Part shown: piece after piece, positions 1-12,271 of the stretch | Position numbering within the stretch: the stretch's first letter is position 1 | Layout: each line of letters begins with the position of its first letter | Origin: Fragilaria crotonensis | Taxonomy: Eukaryota > Bacillariophyta > Fragilariophyceae > Fragilariales > Fragilariaceae | Reading direction: 5' to 3' | DNA: 64,000 nt | Assembly: GCA_022925895.1 (NCBI GenBank) | Contig: JAKSYS010000254.1 | Coordinates: forward strand, 1-64,000 | Program-made: the position numbers and the translations under genes | The notes under the pieces: model-generated | The model's input: the letters and a program-made list of their open reading frames with translations, nothing else | Databases searched by the model: none | Told to the model about the DNA's origin: nothing

Positions 1-375
1 ATTGGGCAGCAGGGGTGCCTGTCTGAATAGCAGTACATCGTACTCGGAGGTCACAGTAACAGGTACGACTGGCAGATTCTGCCATAGCATACAGTCTAAC
101 GTCATACCATTGGTGGTTTGATTGGTTTGTTGCCCGTTTCAGAGTATAGATAAGGGACCTAAGCATTGGCGATAACGTTGTACTACGACTGGAGCGGCCT
201 ATGAAAGCGAATACTAGGCAAGTTCTGCAGACGCAACGACAGAACTCCGTAACTGTCTTATCAAACGTGGCATTGCGGGGCTAGTTTCTTTAAAATCAGA
301 CTCTATACTCACTTTAACGTTACGATAATAAGCAAAAGCTGCGGTGTGTTCGTCGACGATCAGAACCGAACAAGT
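1..375. other. Intergenic, no gene seen
   Basis: No convincing reading frame on either strand. It contains one GTACTCGGAG-type motif near the left edge, a motif that recurs in other intergenic stretches of this window. It lies downstream of the stop codon of the minus-strand gene that follows. Confidence 0.5.
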
Positions 376-1706
376 TTAACGCTTGGCACCCTTCTTTGCC
401 TCTCGTTCTTCTGGCGTCATGTGTTCTCGTAAGGCCTGTGATGCCTTTCGCCGGGCGACAACGTTGGTGACCACATACCATCGATCGGTCGGGACGTCGT
501 GCTTCAAGAAACGCCCTTGTTGCTCCTTGTGAACCCAGTCCACCAACAACTGGGACAAGTCGGTCTTGGCATTCTTCTCGGACGATCGGTACCAATCCCT
601 TAACTTTCCAACTTCATTTCGGTAGGCCACATTTCCAGTATGATGGTTGGATCGACCGCCTCGGCCAAAAGGACATCGGTCTCTTTAGGCTCAACAAACT
701 CTTTGACCTGCGGTTCGCGAATGCGCCTCACATTGGTCCGTTTCTTCTGAGACGGCACTTGTTTCTTCTTCAGCAGTTCCTCCTTTTCTTTTCTGGAAAG
801 GGCCAGAATCATGGCAACATCAGTATCGAGTGTAGATGCTGGTTCTTCTTCTTCTTCTGCGGGTTCTTCATCCTCAGTGTCCATGCATATCGGTTCGGAT
901 GGTACAGTAGCAGTAGCGTCAGTAGTAGTAGGAGACTCTGGTGTAATCGCTGCCACAACATCCTCGCTGCATTGGAGCACCGACTTGTCTGAATCTATTT
1001 GATGCATGGAGTTCAACGCGGCATCAATGGATGGTGTCAATAAGGAACTAAAATCGACCGACGGTTTGAAAACATCCATCGCTTCTTGTCCGTCAGGTCT
1101 TGATGGCTTGGTTTCCACCGAAGAACCCCACGAGAGCGATCTTGATCGGAACGATGTTCTTGTAGCAGCGTGCTGAGACGGCGGTTTGAGAATGGATGGT
1201 GGTAATTGAGATATAGCAGCAGGAGACTGTCCCACTAAGATGCTATAGTATTCCCCAGTCCAATCAGTCTTGGGCTTTACAGGTCGTGCTGTTGTTGCCG
1301 AAGGTGATAACGGTGACCTGGTACCTTCTTCTTGTTTAATAAATGGATGATTGTCTGGTTGTCGACTGGAACTACATCCGGCGTTTCCAGCGGATGCGCC
1401 AGTCGTGTTTGAACATGTCGAACTGGTCGTTCCAAATACCGATATCAGGTCAACATCTACGTGGGACTGCTGGTAGTCGCTCATCCAGTCGTTGCTGGAC
1501 AACCTGTCCATCATGGCCTTGTTCATGCTAGAGCTAGAGCTATAGCTACAATTGCTCATGGTACTTGATTGTCGCGATAAGGTGTCTTGTAAAGGAGCCA
1601 TGTACGGATTGCCGGTGGACGACGACACAGGTGACGGCATAGTCATGTTGACGCGGGTTTGGTTTTCGCCCTTGATGGAAAATGGACACTTCTTGCTACT
1701 TGGCAT
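376..1706 (-). CDS. DUF6824-domain protein, frame broken once
   Basis: A protein of about 440 residues. The N-terminal three quarters is low complexity (Ser, Thr and Glu rich), with a KKKQ/KKRTN basic stretch. The C-terminal ~110 residues match the DUF6824 pattern common in diatoms: DVLLGRGG, then an NHHTGN.AYR block, a GRFLKHD motif, a WY motif and SQALREH at the end. I take ATG at 1706 (MPSSKK), because the longer frame upstream opens only at TTG. The domain is split: DVLL reads in one frame and GRGG onward in another, and a single missing G in the GGCC at 663-666 explains it. The domain is usually regarded as a regulatory or DNA-associated module in diatoms, but its biochemical role is not established. 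Function is therefore unassigned. The gene is transcribed divergently from the next gene. Confidence 0.72.
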
Positions 1707-2254
1707 CGTTGTAGGAGAATACAAAGTACCGTGAATAAATTCTTCAAACGTGGAAAAAGGTGTTGATTCAACGAGGTTCGTGGTATATTCACGAAACCCG
1801 GAAATGGAACGTTGTGGAATTCAAATGTGTGCTGTTACTTGTTACAAATTTAACGGCGAGCATTGAGTCACGGACGCTTGAGAACGACAGTGCGGAGTAA
1901 TACAGTACTCATGTACTACAGTGCACAGTTTCCAAGCAGACAACAGGCGAGTAGTAGTAGTACACAGTTTTTTCGTTTTACAGTACTCAGTACTCATGTA
2001 CCTGGTATGTCATAGTAGCAGTATGGTGGGTACCTGGTAGTGGCAGGTGCGGGAGAGATATCACAGTGCGTACCAGTACTGGTACCTGGTACAGTACAAG
2101 GGACAACAAGCAACAAACAAACAGCATGGCGCACCAGCGTCGAAACCAAAACAAAACAGATGATCGTTGATCGGATATGGCCGGGCATTGCAACCTGCAA
2201 CGTGCAACCCTATAACAAGTTGATTTATCAAGCGTGCACATGCTTAGTGGCACT
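1707..2254. promoter_or_regulatory. Shared divergent upstream region
   Basis: About 550 bp between two divergently oriented genes, so it should hold both promoters. It is packed with GTAC-cored short palindromes (GTACCTGGTAC and relatives, around 1910-2100). No TATA box or defined operator could be recognised. Confidence 0.35.
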
Positions 2255-2308
2255 ATGAAAAACACTCGTGGTGAGGCTCCGAGATTGGTTGCTCCATACT
2301 CCACATTC

Positions 2309-3878
2309 ATGGCCAAGAAGCGACGAAAGACGAGTACCTACCAGTATCCCACTTGGACTTGTACTGAGTGTTACTGGCCTGATCGTCATGCTTTTGCAGA
2401 TTGTTTTGTTCTTGCGTCACAATCAGAAGTCCTCGGAGAAGTCAACAACAAGATCGCCACCAATCTCACCTAACAATCTGCAACCCTTATCGTCCAACTC
2501 GAACGTGATGTTGACCTTGACAAGCAACAAAGGCAACCCAGCTCAGTATTCGCAAACACAAGCAACGACACACACTTCCCAATTGCCGTTATGGATCCGA
2601 AATTACATTGCTTGGCACAAGGAAATGATTCACAAATATCCAGGACCAGACCTTCTGACCAATCCCAATGCTCCCAAACTCCTCGTTCGTACATGTTTGG
2701 GCCTCTGTGGTGGTCTTCACGATCGTCTCGGTCAACTGCCATGGGATTTGTATTTGGCCAATCAAACTGGTCGGTTGTTGTTCCTCCAATGGGAACGACC
2801 CGGAGCTTTGGAAAATTTTCTCGTGCCGAATGAATTCAATTGGACCTTGCCACTGAATCGCCCTCCTCCACCTACGACCGCCAGCGGCAGGGGAAGAGGT
2901 GGCAACAAGTTTAAACCATTTCACAAGGACATGAAGATAATTCGCAATTTTCAAGAAATGTTTTTAGGATTCCAAGATGATCGTCCCGAAGCAGAATTTT
3001 GGGCAACGTCGTTGGATTTTGCCATTCGGCGCGCCACCGTGGGGGAATTCAAGGACGTGCGAGTTTTGCGACATCGGCTCTTGGGTCATTTGGATGAAGC
3101 CGTTTTGGAACAGCGATTGGTAGATTTGGGAGAGACAGATATGTTGCACTGGACGCCATCCTCTGGACACTTGTTTTGGGCTTTTTTCAAACCCAGCCCG
3201 GGAGTCTTGGCACAACTGAACCTCGTGTACGAGGAATTTGGATTGCAGGCCGGAAAGTACAGTGCGATTCATTGTCGAGTACGCCATCCCAAGGCGACGC
3301 CGAAGAATGTGCGTGTTGTTGGGAAATCCAAGTCGCATCCAGCGGACAAATCAGGCTTGCCGTGGTATGGAAGCAATCGAGATTTCGCGATTGGTGTTGC
3401 TACCAAGGCTGTGTACTGCGCAAGAGCACTTGAGCAGAAACAACCACCAGAACAACCACATGAACCAATTTATTTCTTTTCCGATTCAAACGATCTAGTA
3501 CGGTACATGGCGCACCAATTGACGGATCCAGAGTTCAGGAAACAGAATGCGACGTTGTTTCAGAATGCAACGGATGCAGCAGCCTTGAAATCATTAGATG
3601 GAGTTCGACTGATTGCTCGAGATGCCTCCCAAGAGAATGCTCATATCGACCGACAAAAGGGGCGTGAGCCACCTGCCTATTATGGTACTTTTGTTGACTT
3701 TTTGTTGGCTGTCAATGCCCGCTGCGTGACGTACGGAATCGGGTACTACGCAAGCTTTGCTGTCAAGCTTTCGGGAATTTCATGCAAACAGGTATACCAA
3801 GAAGAAGAATGGGGCGGCAGGGAAGGGACCAAGGCGGCAGCTAAATGCACGCTCGAAACATACCAGCATCTCTTATGA
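2309..3878 (+). CDS. Type II membrane glycosyltransferase-like protein (fucosyltransferase-like)
   Basis: Short basic cytoplasmic tail (MAKKRRK), then one transmembrane helix (IPLGLVLSVTG to VLFL), a Ser/Thr/Asn-rich stem, and a ~430-residue lumenal domain. That domain holds a CGGLHDRLGQLP motif, a LLFLQWERP...LENFLVPN block and a late YFFSDSNDLVRYM block. This order resembles eukaryotic GDP-fucose-dependent fucosyltransferase-like proteins of the Golgi, so transfer of a sugar to glycans or proteins is the likely role; the exact activity is inferred. The long frame has no in-frame ATG before the helix. The ATG at 2309 (or 2255) lies in the neighbouring frame and joins cleanly if one C of the CC at 2341-2342 is extra. 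It ends in TGA at 3878. Confidence 0.68.
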
Positions 3879-6800
3879 AGCAATGCCGTTCGTGGATATG
3901 CTAGTTAAGAGGTCAATGTCTGTACTTATCGTACTCGTCCGTACGTTATGGCAATGACAATCCCGGCTCTGGTTGCTAGAGCAGTGATGCGGACATGCGG
4001 TGTCATTACCGACTCGAACAGAAGGATACCAGCGGCAGCAGAAATCTTCAGGAATGATTTTCGCTCTGAGCGCAACTTGTTTTCCCACCGGTAGTTGTGA
4101 TGGAAGGGCTAGCACTAACTCCGTTTACACAGATTACTATGCTAGGTGTCAATGCCACTTGGTCTGGAATTGTTATGATGGCAATACGTTGTTTAATTTT
4201 AGGTTGGTATAGGATTCATGCATTCGCGTGCAGTAGTCCATTTCTCACAGCTATCTCCACCGAGCCTGATGCACGTGAAACAGAGACAGTGGCCGATGAC
4301 TGACCCAGCCCAGCCTAGTATTTCTCCATTCACACATTATTCGTTTCTGCGGCAACGACACCTGACTGTTCTCCGACACTTCATGGCCTTCAGATTGATA
4401 CCTCTTGATGATTATTCATCACCATGGATTTCTTTCAAGAATAGGTGGATATCGTTCTTGTTTTCCAAAACTGTCGCCGCAATGGACAAGGCTACACGTC
4501 TACCCCTGCCACGTCTTCGTCCCTCCAAAGCCAACCGGCTAAAGTGCAGTCCTCAGAGGTTGTAAAAACAATTCTTTGGGAGCTCAATGATTCCATTGAT
4601 AAAGGCAAAGCTTGGCACATAGTCATAACGGTGCTGCTGTGAACACCTTGAGTAAGAATACAATCAGGAGGATTGGATCTTGGAGACTTTCATGACAATC
4701 CCAAATTTGTGTGTTTCCAGTTTCCTTACTAAAAGAAGTGTGGTCAATCAAGATCAGCCAGATTGTGCTAAGAATAAATGCAGCACCACTTATGAAGCAC
4801 TCATAAAAATCGAATCTTATCAGAGTGTTTGTCAATTACCAAGGGCACTTCTTCATGATAATGAACTATTTGCGGTGCAAATTAAGTGTGGCTTAATTTT
4901 TTTGTTTGTCTCGGATAGGGTTTAAGGTTTGAGAATTAAAGCTTGATTGAGGCTAACTGAGCCTTACATGAGACTGTATTGGTGGTTGTACAATTTACTC
5001 AGTACTTTGTGCACTGACGCCAAATTGGGGGACAACTTTAGTATGCTTTGCAGACAGTGCTGTCAGTTTACACGACTTTGAAGCAACGTTTTGTCAAATG
5101 AAGTATTTAAGATCTTGTCTGGCGTAAAAAGAGACTGAGCTCGATAAGAGCGTTACTTTCTCATCATGAGCTTAAATCGGTGAAGTCAGACATGTATGCA
5201 AACTTGAGATTCAGGTCAAGACCGTTGGGCTCTTGCACAGCTATCTGGGTATCTTCCCTTCAATTCACACTTCTGATGAGGACATGCGTCATAACAAGCA
5301 ACAAACCTACTACCAGGAGCATAAGATTAATGCCAAATCAATCAGCATCATGCTCTCCCACATCATTGTTGTCACATGCCCCCTCCTCATCTGATAAACA
5401 CATTCTGCCATGGTCACTGGCTGAGAAAAAAGGCTATCTGCAAATGCACCATAGTATTCAAAACTTGATGAAGATTAGCTTCTTGACTGTGTGGTGAGGC
5501 GCCAAGCAGATCCTCCTTTGGTGTGTACAAAGCCTATCCTTTTCAATAATTGAACACTTCATTTGGTCACCAATGATCTAGCACTGCAATTGTTTCAGAA
5601 TCTATGAATTCACACTGGGATGCAACCAGCAACACGACCAGCATCACAATTGCTAGTAGCCGTCATCTGCCATTCCTTTTGCTGTTTCTTCGTGCTGCAA
5701 TGAACAGCGATGCTGGAAATAGGAGTCACCTTGGTGAGTACTATCTATATAACCTTAACACCAAAGTTGTTGGGTCTCATCATGATAAAATCAAGGTTTA
5801 GTATTCAAACAACCTTTCTTGCTTACTAATAAACCTTTCCCATTTAAGACTGTGTTGATTGAAATTCACAAGATGGTTGCATTTGTTTTGTATTATTTAA
5901 CGTAGCTCAATAAGCATGTTGGTATGCATTGTTATCACAACATCTACACTAAGGTGCTTGCTTTGATTTAGCATGATCTTTTTGGTCAGCAGAGAAAAAT
6001 CATATTGACTTCAGTCCTTCACATCTTGACCATAAAGTGCTCAGAAAAAGCAAAATTATGAAATGTCAATAGATCCAGTCGGCTATTACATAATATGATT
6101 TTAATTGATGATTCACATCCAGCCTGCTTTGTTGCAGAGCATGCTGGGTTGTTGGCGTAACCAAAAATGCAATGATGTATGAAAATTGGAGGACAACTTG
6201 TGACATTTTACTGCGAAGTCGTCGTGGGCCAACGGAACAATTGATTCAGCATGGCGCATGGCCAATGTGGCCCTAAATTGGGAACTTCACCGTACTCAAG
6301 TTAGTAGCGGAATCTGCTTGTTTATTTTATTATTTGAAACTTTAACCAGATTTATCGAATGGCATATTCCAAAGTGAAATATACTGAGTATTTCGTATTG
6401 GCAAGATTATTGTCAAACGGCGCTGGGCAAATCAGTACTAACTAGTAGTACCTGGTACACCTATCATTCTTCTCTTGTACTGTTGTCTGTAGTACGACGT
6501 ACTCCCCTTCCCCAATCAGTCATCCTGTGCATACGCGAGAATGGTCGTATTGGTACCAGTATCTTCTTAAATTGTAACAGCCACGTTGCGGCGTTTCCAC
6601 GTGAATTACACGTACTGTAGTACGGAGGGATACCCGATACTTGGAGGAAGAGGTACTAAGTACGTTGATCTACAGTAGTAGACTACCGGTAGTTGACTTG
6701 GTACACGCACCTATTCATAAAAAAGTGACCGGTGACCGGTGTGTCCCTTTGAAAAACGACCTCGTGACTGCAACGCTCGGAGTTGCGCTTTGCACAACTA

Positions 6801-7927
6801 GAGAGTAGTGCTAGAGTTTGCATTGGTGCTGGTCGACGTTTCATACATGGATACACATGAGCCACTACCCACATGCAAATTTCGTGCGGATCCACAAAAC
6901 TTCTGCACAAGCTTGAGCAGATTCTGTTTTCACTTCACGGAATTTCATCGTCAGTGTATGTTTGCAGTACGCAGTATGCATGTGTCGAACGCATACGTTT
7001 TCTCTATTCTTTTTTTTCTTAGAGTACCACATGACCACATGATTTGTGGAGTAACTATGTACAAGTACCAGGTACTCGAGTAGTTGTAATTCGGTACCAA
7101 AACTGGGAACCTCGACCAATGAAAGGAGGCCTGTTCTTGAATACAGCAACAATTGTTGTAGGGATTACATCTTGCAGTGCACCGAGTACCAGGTAGTACT
7201 GACCTCTTACGTAGACCTCTTATGTGTGCATGCCATGCACAAGTTTAACCGAAATTGTATTTCGCACGTGGTACAAGTAATAGCAGAAATCAGAAACCGA
7301 AGACCGAAGGACTTCGAAATTTCGCCAACGGAATATTTTTCGCTTTCGATTTCTGCAGAGTGACGCAAGCCTCGCCACTACGTACTTGTAGTCGGTGTGC
7401 AAGGACTGCATTTTATGCCGGCTAAACGGAGAGACTTTCTCCGTTCCAACTGCTCCAGATGTTCACGGACGTCCTCTGTCGTGGTTGTGATTGGTATAAA
7501 TCCCACGGGCGAATAAGCACTACTCAAGTGTCTTTGAACACCCAACCAGAGAGCGCCAACCCTTCTCCTACTAGAGTCCGGAAAGTCCTGGATTGGTCGT
7601 GACCAGAAGTACAAATCCAACGTACACCAGCAGCCAGCAGGCATTTTCAAAAACACGAAACTGCACAGTTGCTTTCACAAAAACAATTCGGTGGAGCACC
7701 TCCCAATTAGCTCACAACATTCGAATCTGAGTCGTCGCTAGATTTCGTCAGTTGAGATACAACCCGCATACGTTCCATTGTATCTTCCTTTTCCTCGGTC
7801 TCACCTTTTAACCGGGTTTCAAGTTCAACATCTCACCTTGCGGATTTGAAGAACTGTCTCATCACAAAAAGCGAACGCCGTCGAACAACAAGTGTTGTTT
7901 CTTTCCTTTCGTTCGCATTTGCCTTCT
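3879..7927. other. 4-kb gene-poor stretch
   Basis: No reading frame here has coding-like composition or a recognisable domain. From about 4000 to 6350 the DNA is AT-richer and almost free of the GTAC palindromes; from 6400 on these return in clusters (6440-6680, 7060-7090, 7190-7270). The AT-rich part may be an eroded transposon, but no ends could be found. The promoter of the next gene should lie in the last few hundred bases. Confidence 0.4.
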
Positions 7928-8518
7928 ATGCCTCCATACTTCGCTCTCGAGATGGGAGTAACTGAAATCGATCATTCACAAATGACAGAACCGATACGTG
8001 GGCTCGTTGCCTTTGAGGTTCTTCCGCGAGAAGTCTTTCTGGAAATGGAAGATCAAAATCCTTGCGCGGAGGAGGAGGATCGTGCTCTGGTCAGCTCTTC
8101 TGAATCTGTGAGTAGTTCCACCACCTCGTCATCAAAAAAGCATGTCTCGTTCGCCGCCTTGCACATTCGTAATCACTCTGTGATTCTTGGTGATCATCCA
8201 TGCTGCACTGTCGGCCTTCCAATTACTCTGGATTGGACAGTTGAAAGTGAACTATCCGTGGACTTGGAGGCGTACGAAGCCACTCGAGAACGTCGTCGTT
8301 CCCGTCCTGAAATGATTCTGTCTGTGGATGATCGCCATGCGTTGCTTTCGGATATGCCAGAAGGTGATTTGCGTCGCGTGCAGCGAAAGTTGCACAAGGA
8401 ACGACGATGCTCGGGAAGGGCCAAAAATATGTTTTTCTCCTCCGATGAGGAGCTCCTTTCCAAGAAGGAACCAGTGAAGCAGCCCGTTGCTACTGCGGCT
8501 GCCGGTTCTTCGGAATGA
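7928..8518 (+). CDS. Conserved small protein of unknown function (diatom family)
   Basis: About 196 residues. I start at ATG 7928 (MPPYF), because the longer frame begins with GTG. After an acidic, Ser-rich N-terminal region comes a block I recognise as recurring in diatom proteins: VSFAALHIRNHSV, then LGDHPCCTVGLPITLDW, then an Arg-rich helix (YEATRERRRSRPEM), then RRVQRKLHKERR. No catalytic motif, signal peptide or membrane segment is seen. The basic C-terminal helix could bind nucleic acid or a partner protein, but that is inference. The frame is intact and single-exon. Confidence 0.75.
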   Translation: MPPYFALEMGVTEIDHSQMTEPIRGLVAFEVLPREVFLEMEDQNPCAEEEDRALVSSSESVSSSTTSSSKKHVSFAALHIRNHSVILGDHPCCTVGLPITLDWTVESELSVDLEAYEATRERRRSRPEMILSVDDRHALLSDMPEGDLRRVQRKLHKERRCSGRAKNMFFSSDEELLSKKEPVKQPVATAAAGSSE

Positions 8519-9504
8519 AAAATGCTAGCTTTCCTGTACATATATAATAACAATTTAAGCCTTGGCATTACCATGTACTCCTACACTGTACTGGAGTATT
8601 TCTGTCGATGTGAAACGACCACAATCGTGTTCATCGAAAATCATCTTGTGCCTACTGAATCTTCTGCGTGCAACCGAGGTAATGTTGTGCTTGTCATTCT
8701 CTTCTCGAAGAGTCTGTATCTGCAGCAGATCACCATTATCAAATTGATGTTTCGTTTTGAACATCACGGGACCGTTCATCGAAACGCTGCTTCGTATGAA
8801 ACACGAAGGGGATAGTAAAACTCGGCAAGTTGCAAGGCATCCATCCCATGCTCACAAACTACAGAATATGTGTATCAATCTACTCGGCGGCGAGTCATGT
8901 CTAAACGGTACAGTAGTATTGGTGTTGTTGAATGTGTAATGCGTAGTACTACAAAACACTCCGAGGATGGAGTTGAGAGATTCCCGATCTCAATCCCGAC
9001 GCGACTGCAGACAAGTACGATGACTATCCTACATCGTTACTACCTTGAGAACATGATTCAAATTGTGGAAACATAGGAATGCTGCTGCAACCAATTCAAC
9101 ACACATTGTGGATCACAAGCATACACCGATTCGTATGCATAGTCATGATGGGACTTTCACGATGCGAATGATAATGACAACCGAGAAATACGAGTGTTAT
9201 GCGACGCGTGAGTGAGTACGTATGTCATACTGCCCAAAGGGAACGATGTTCGAACAGGGCCATTGAGCTGTTGGGTTCGCATTCGTCACTCCTTGTTGCA
9301 GGTTGTTGCAACGTCTGTACTCTAATACGTCACGGTTCGCTCTATGCCCAAAAAGCACATAGCACCCGGATTTGAGCTTCTGTAGAACTACGGGTAGAGC
9401 TACTATAGAGCTGTAAGAAAACATTTTCCTCGATGCAAAACGGCATGGGTCCAGATTCCAGATTCCGTATAGTACTGTACTACGGTACAGTAGTAGGTAC
9501 TGCA
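8519..9504. other. Intergenic, no gene seen
   Basis: About 1 kb between the small conserved gene and the Copia element. It contains only short frames without recognisable motifs. A cluster of GTAC palindromes (around 9470-9500) sits just outside the element. Confidence 0.45.
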
Positions 9505-9509
9505 GTCAG

Positions 9510-10096
9510 AGTCGAAGTACACGGCGTGATCAAGGCTGCGTACTAGTTCGTAGAAATCCGGGTTCGGTCAAACGTAGAGTTTTAATTCTAGAGTTGTTTA
9601 ACTTATGAGCTTATTTTTAGGTTTCACTTTGAAGGAACCAATTCAATCCAGGTCCGATTGAATCTTGCCGATCTACTTTCGCGAAGTTAGAGGGTTGTGG
9701 GAGTGAACATTCAAAGCCTTCATCCCACTGATAAGGGCATTGAAATGTCAGCTCCAACTCCGCCGTCACGAGCGAATTGACAGTCGCAACAACTGTTGCA
9801 ACATGGCCAGACTTAGCCAACATGATGAGGGACACATGTTGGAAATTAGTTGGCACATGAAGGGAAATTGCAGTTGAATTGCACTGGGTTAATGTGGACA
9901 AATTGTTGTTGTAGAAAAGGAGGTTATGAGGGCGGAAAGCAGTCCGGGACAACTGTAGTTTTCGTACTGGCGATTCGCCGTATACAGTTGGCGTGAGAAT
10001 CTTCGTATCCAAAGCCGGATGGGACTCAGCTGGCGGGGACGAAATTTCAACGTCAATAACGGCACAATAACAGCTGTCAGCTGCTGTACCTTGACT
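9510..10096 (-). repeat. Copia 3' LTR
   Basis: 587-bp terminal repeat, nearly identical to 16984-17785 apart from the foldback insertion in the latter. In plus orientation it begins AGTCGAAG and ends CCTTGACT, so its ends are short inverted repeats (AGTC/GACT) instead of the usual TG/CA. A 5-bp GTCAG lies immediately outside. Confidence 0.92.
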
Positions 10097-10105
10097 CTCC
10101 CTCTC
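10097..10105 (-). other. Copia polypurine tract
   Basis: Read on the minus strand this is GAGAGGGAG, directly abutting the inner edge of the 3' LTR. This is where the family primes plus-strand synthesis, and it supports the LTR boundary. Confidence 0.75.
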
Positions 10106-10149
10106 ATTCAATGAAACAAGAAATAGATTAGTGATGGTGTGGTGAAAAT

Positions 10150-10585
10150 GTAGGACATGAACAATAAACATATGGGCTTGCAGGATAAGAGGAACACTCT
10201 TAAATCCACCCAACACAAGTGCGGCGGTGCCGCGTGTCACCAACCTTGAGCAAGCTTTGAATGCGTTCGAAAACTTCTCGATTGAGGCCCTTGGTAAGGT
10301 AGTCAGCCAACTGGTCAGTGGTTGCAATCTTGAGCACTTCGACATCTCCGTTGCGGACGTGGTGCCAGAAGAAGTGCCACTTGACCAGGAAGTACTTGGT
10401 GCGATTAGTAATGCGTTGCTTGGTAGCAGAAGCAGAGCACCATTGTTGTCTTCAAAGACTCGGCAGCGAATGGTAGACTTGAAGTCAGGTGGCAGAGTCA
10501 ATTCCTTGCAGATTTCTCCAAGAAGATCACGAAGTGGCAACAGAGTCCTCATGCTTGCACTGAGAGCAGAGTACTCAGATTCCAA
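10150..10585 (-). pseudogene. Copia RNase H region (fossil)
   Basis: Carries the Copia RNase H signature ESEYSAL followed by a LLPLRDLLGEI helix. It lies between the reverse transcriptase and the 3' LTR, as expected. It belongs to a broken element. Confidence 0.8.
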
Positions 10586-12271
10586 TGTAGACAGGGAGAT
10601 CTCTGTTTGCAGTTGAGACTTCCAGAGAATTGGACAACCTCAAGGGTGATGATGTAGCCGGTGCGGGACTTGGCGCTGGTGTCAGAATGATCAGGGTCAC
10701 GACCATGGAGGCCAGCAAAGTCAGCATCAACATAACAATCAAGAGAGAGGTCTCCAGTGGAGTCACAATAGTTCCTTTGTCAGCAGTGCGGTGCAAGTAG
10801 CGGACAATTGTTTTGATTGCCATGGCATGGCTCTTCTTGGGAGAATGATTGAACCTGGCAACTTGACTTACTGCAAATGTGATGTCTGGCCTTGTGTTTG
10901 TTGACAAGTACAAGAGCATTCCAACAATAGAGCGGTAGTTCCAGAACTCATCCATGGGTTCTCCATCAGGGTCAATCCCAAGGCATGCTTGCATAGCAGG
11001 AGTGTGGTTGGGGTTGCAGTCTTGAAGTCCTGTTGCCTTTATGATCTTCTGAATCAAACCCTTTTGTGTTAGAGTGACAGTGTTGGAGACTTCATCCTTG
11101 ACAAACTTGATTCCAAGAAAATCAGTGAATGTGCCTTCACGAGTGAACTCCAAACCCAAATCAGTAAGATCCTGGAACAGTTTGTCAAGATCCTTTTTGT
11201 TGGAGTAGGCAATCCCAAGATCATCAACATAGAGTACAATCATGATGGTCTTGTTGTACAAGAGGCATGAGTCTGTGGCACTCTGCTTCAAACCTTGGAG
11301 GAGGAGTGCTTCACGAATGTGTTGATACCAAAGGCGGGGGAGCAACCGAGAGGCCGTAGAGGCTCTTAACAAGTCGTAGGCAGGTTCTTTGGTCACTTGG
11401 CTGATCAGACTTGAAGCCCCTTGGCATGTGGATCCAGACTGGGTCAGTTAGGTTGGCTTGGACAAAGGCACTGCTGAAGTCAATGGAGCAAGTTTGCCAT
11501 CCCAATGTTAGGGACAAGACAAGGAACAATCGAACTGAACTCCAAGCAACAACTGGGGCATAGGTTTCAGGTTCTCCTTCTTCAAGGTCGCCTCGAACAC
11601 AGTAGCGCGCTTTGTACTTGGTGACTTCTCCATCTGGGGATCGCTTGCGCCCGAAATACCCAAGTCCCTGGGAGAATCTTGGTCTTGGCTTCAAGGATAC
11701 TGACTTCCTTCCAAGTCCCATTCTTCTCAAGGCTTGCCACTTCCTTAGCAGCTGCCTCCATCCACTTGGTCACATGCTCAATGTCAGCCATAGCTTGGTC
11801 AAAGCTCAGAGTGTCAGGATCAGATGCAGCTGCCTTGAAGGCAGTTGGGGAAAGGATGATTCCATTTTCCTCAAAGATCCAAGCACTTGGAGAAGCAAAG
11901 TATCCATGGCCTTGAGTGTTATCGTATCCAAGGCGTTGTGGTGCTGCGCGAATGCGGTTGGACCGGCGCGGAGACGTTGGTGGCGGAGGCGACTTGACTG
12001 GTTGCTCGTCACGTGGTGAGTCAAGGGCGAATGCATTGTCTGGAACAGGACTCTCCCTCGTTTCAGACATTGGGGTCTGCTCCCGAACTGGGGAGAAGAT
12101 TGGCTGATGAACTGGGGAGATCAGGGTAGCTGGGACCTTGCGTGGCGTCTCTTCCTTGGCTTGTGAGCTGGAGTGTGGACGGCGTTGCAGAGGTGAAGTT
12201 CTGATGTCTGGCGTTGGAGGAGACTGGAGAGACCGAGGATCGATAGACTGCTCCCTCGTTTGAGACATCAT
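10575..12271 (-). pseudogene. Copia reverse transcriptase region (fossil)
   Basis: Contains the catalytic YVDDLGIAY box, the upstream DFSSAFVQANL and MPRGF blocks, and the downstream NHTPA...YRSIVGMLLYLS block, all typical of Copia reverse transcriptase. The first part is a Pro/Ser-rich linker from the integrase. It belongs to a broken element. Confidence 0.88.

Noticed and set aside
320-595. 91-residue minus-strand frame over the DUF6824 domain
   Set aside because: It is a shadow of the real domain frame on the same strand.
4218-4565. 115-residue plus-strand frame in the gene-poor stretch
   Set aside because: Composition is not coding-like and no motif is visible.
7378-7656. 92-residue minus-strand frame
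   Set aside because: No recognisable domain or conserved pattern and no neighbouring exon; not enough to call a gene.
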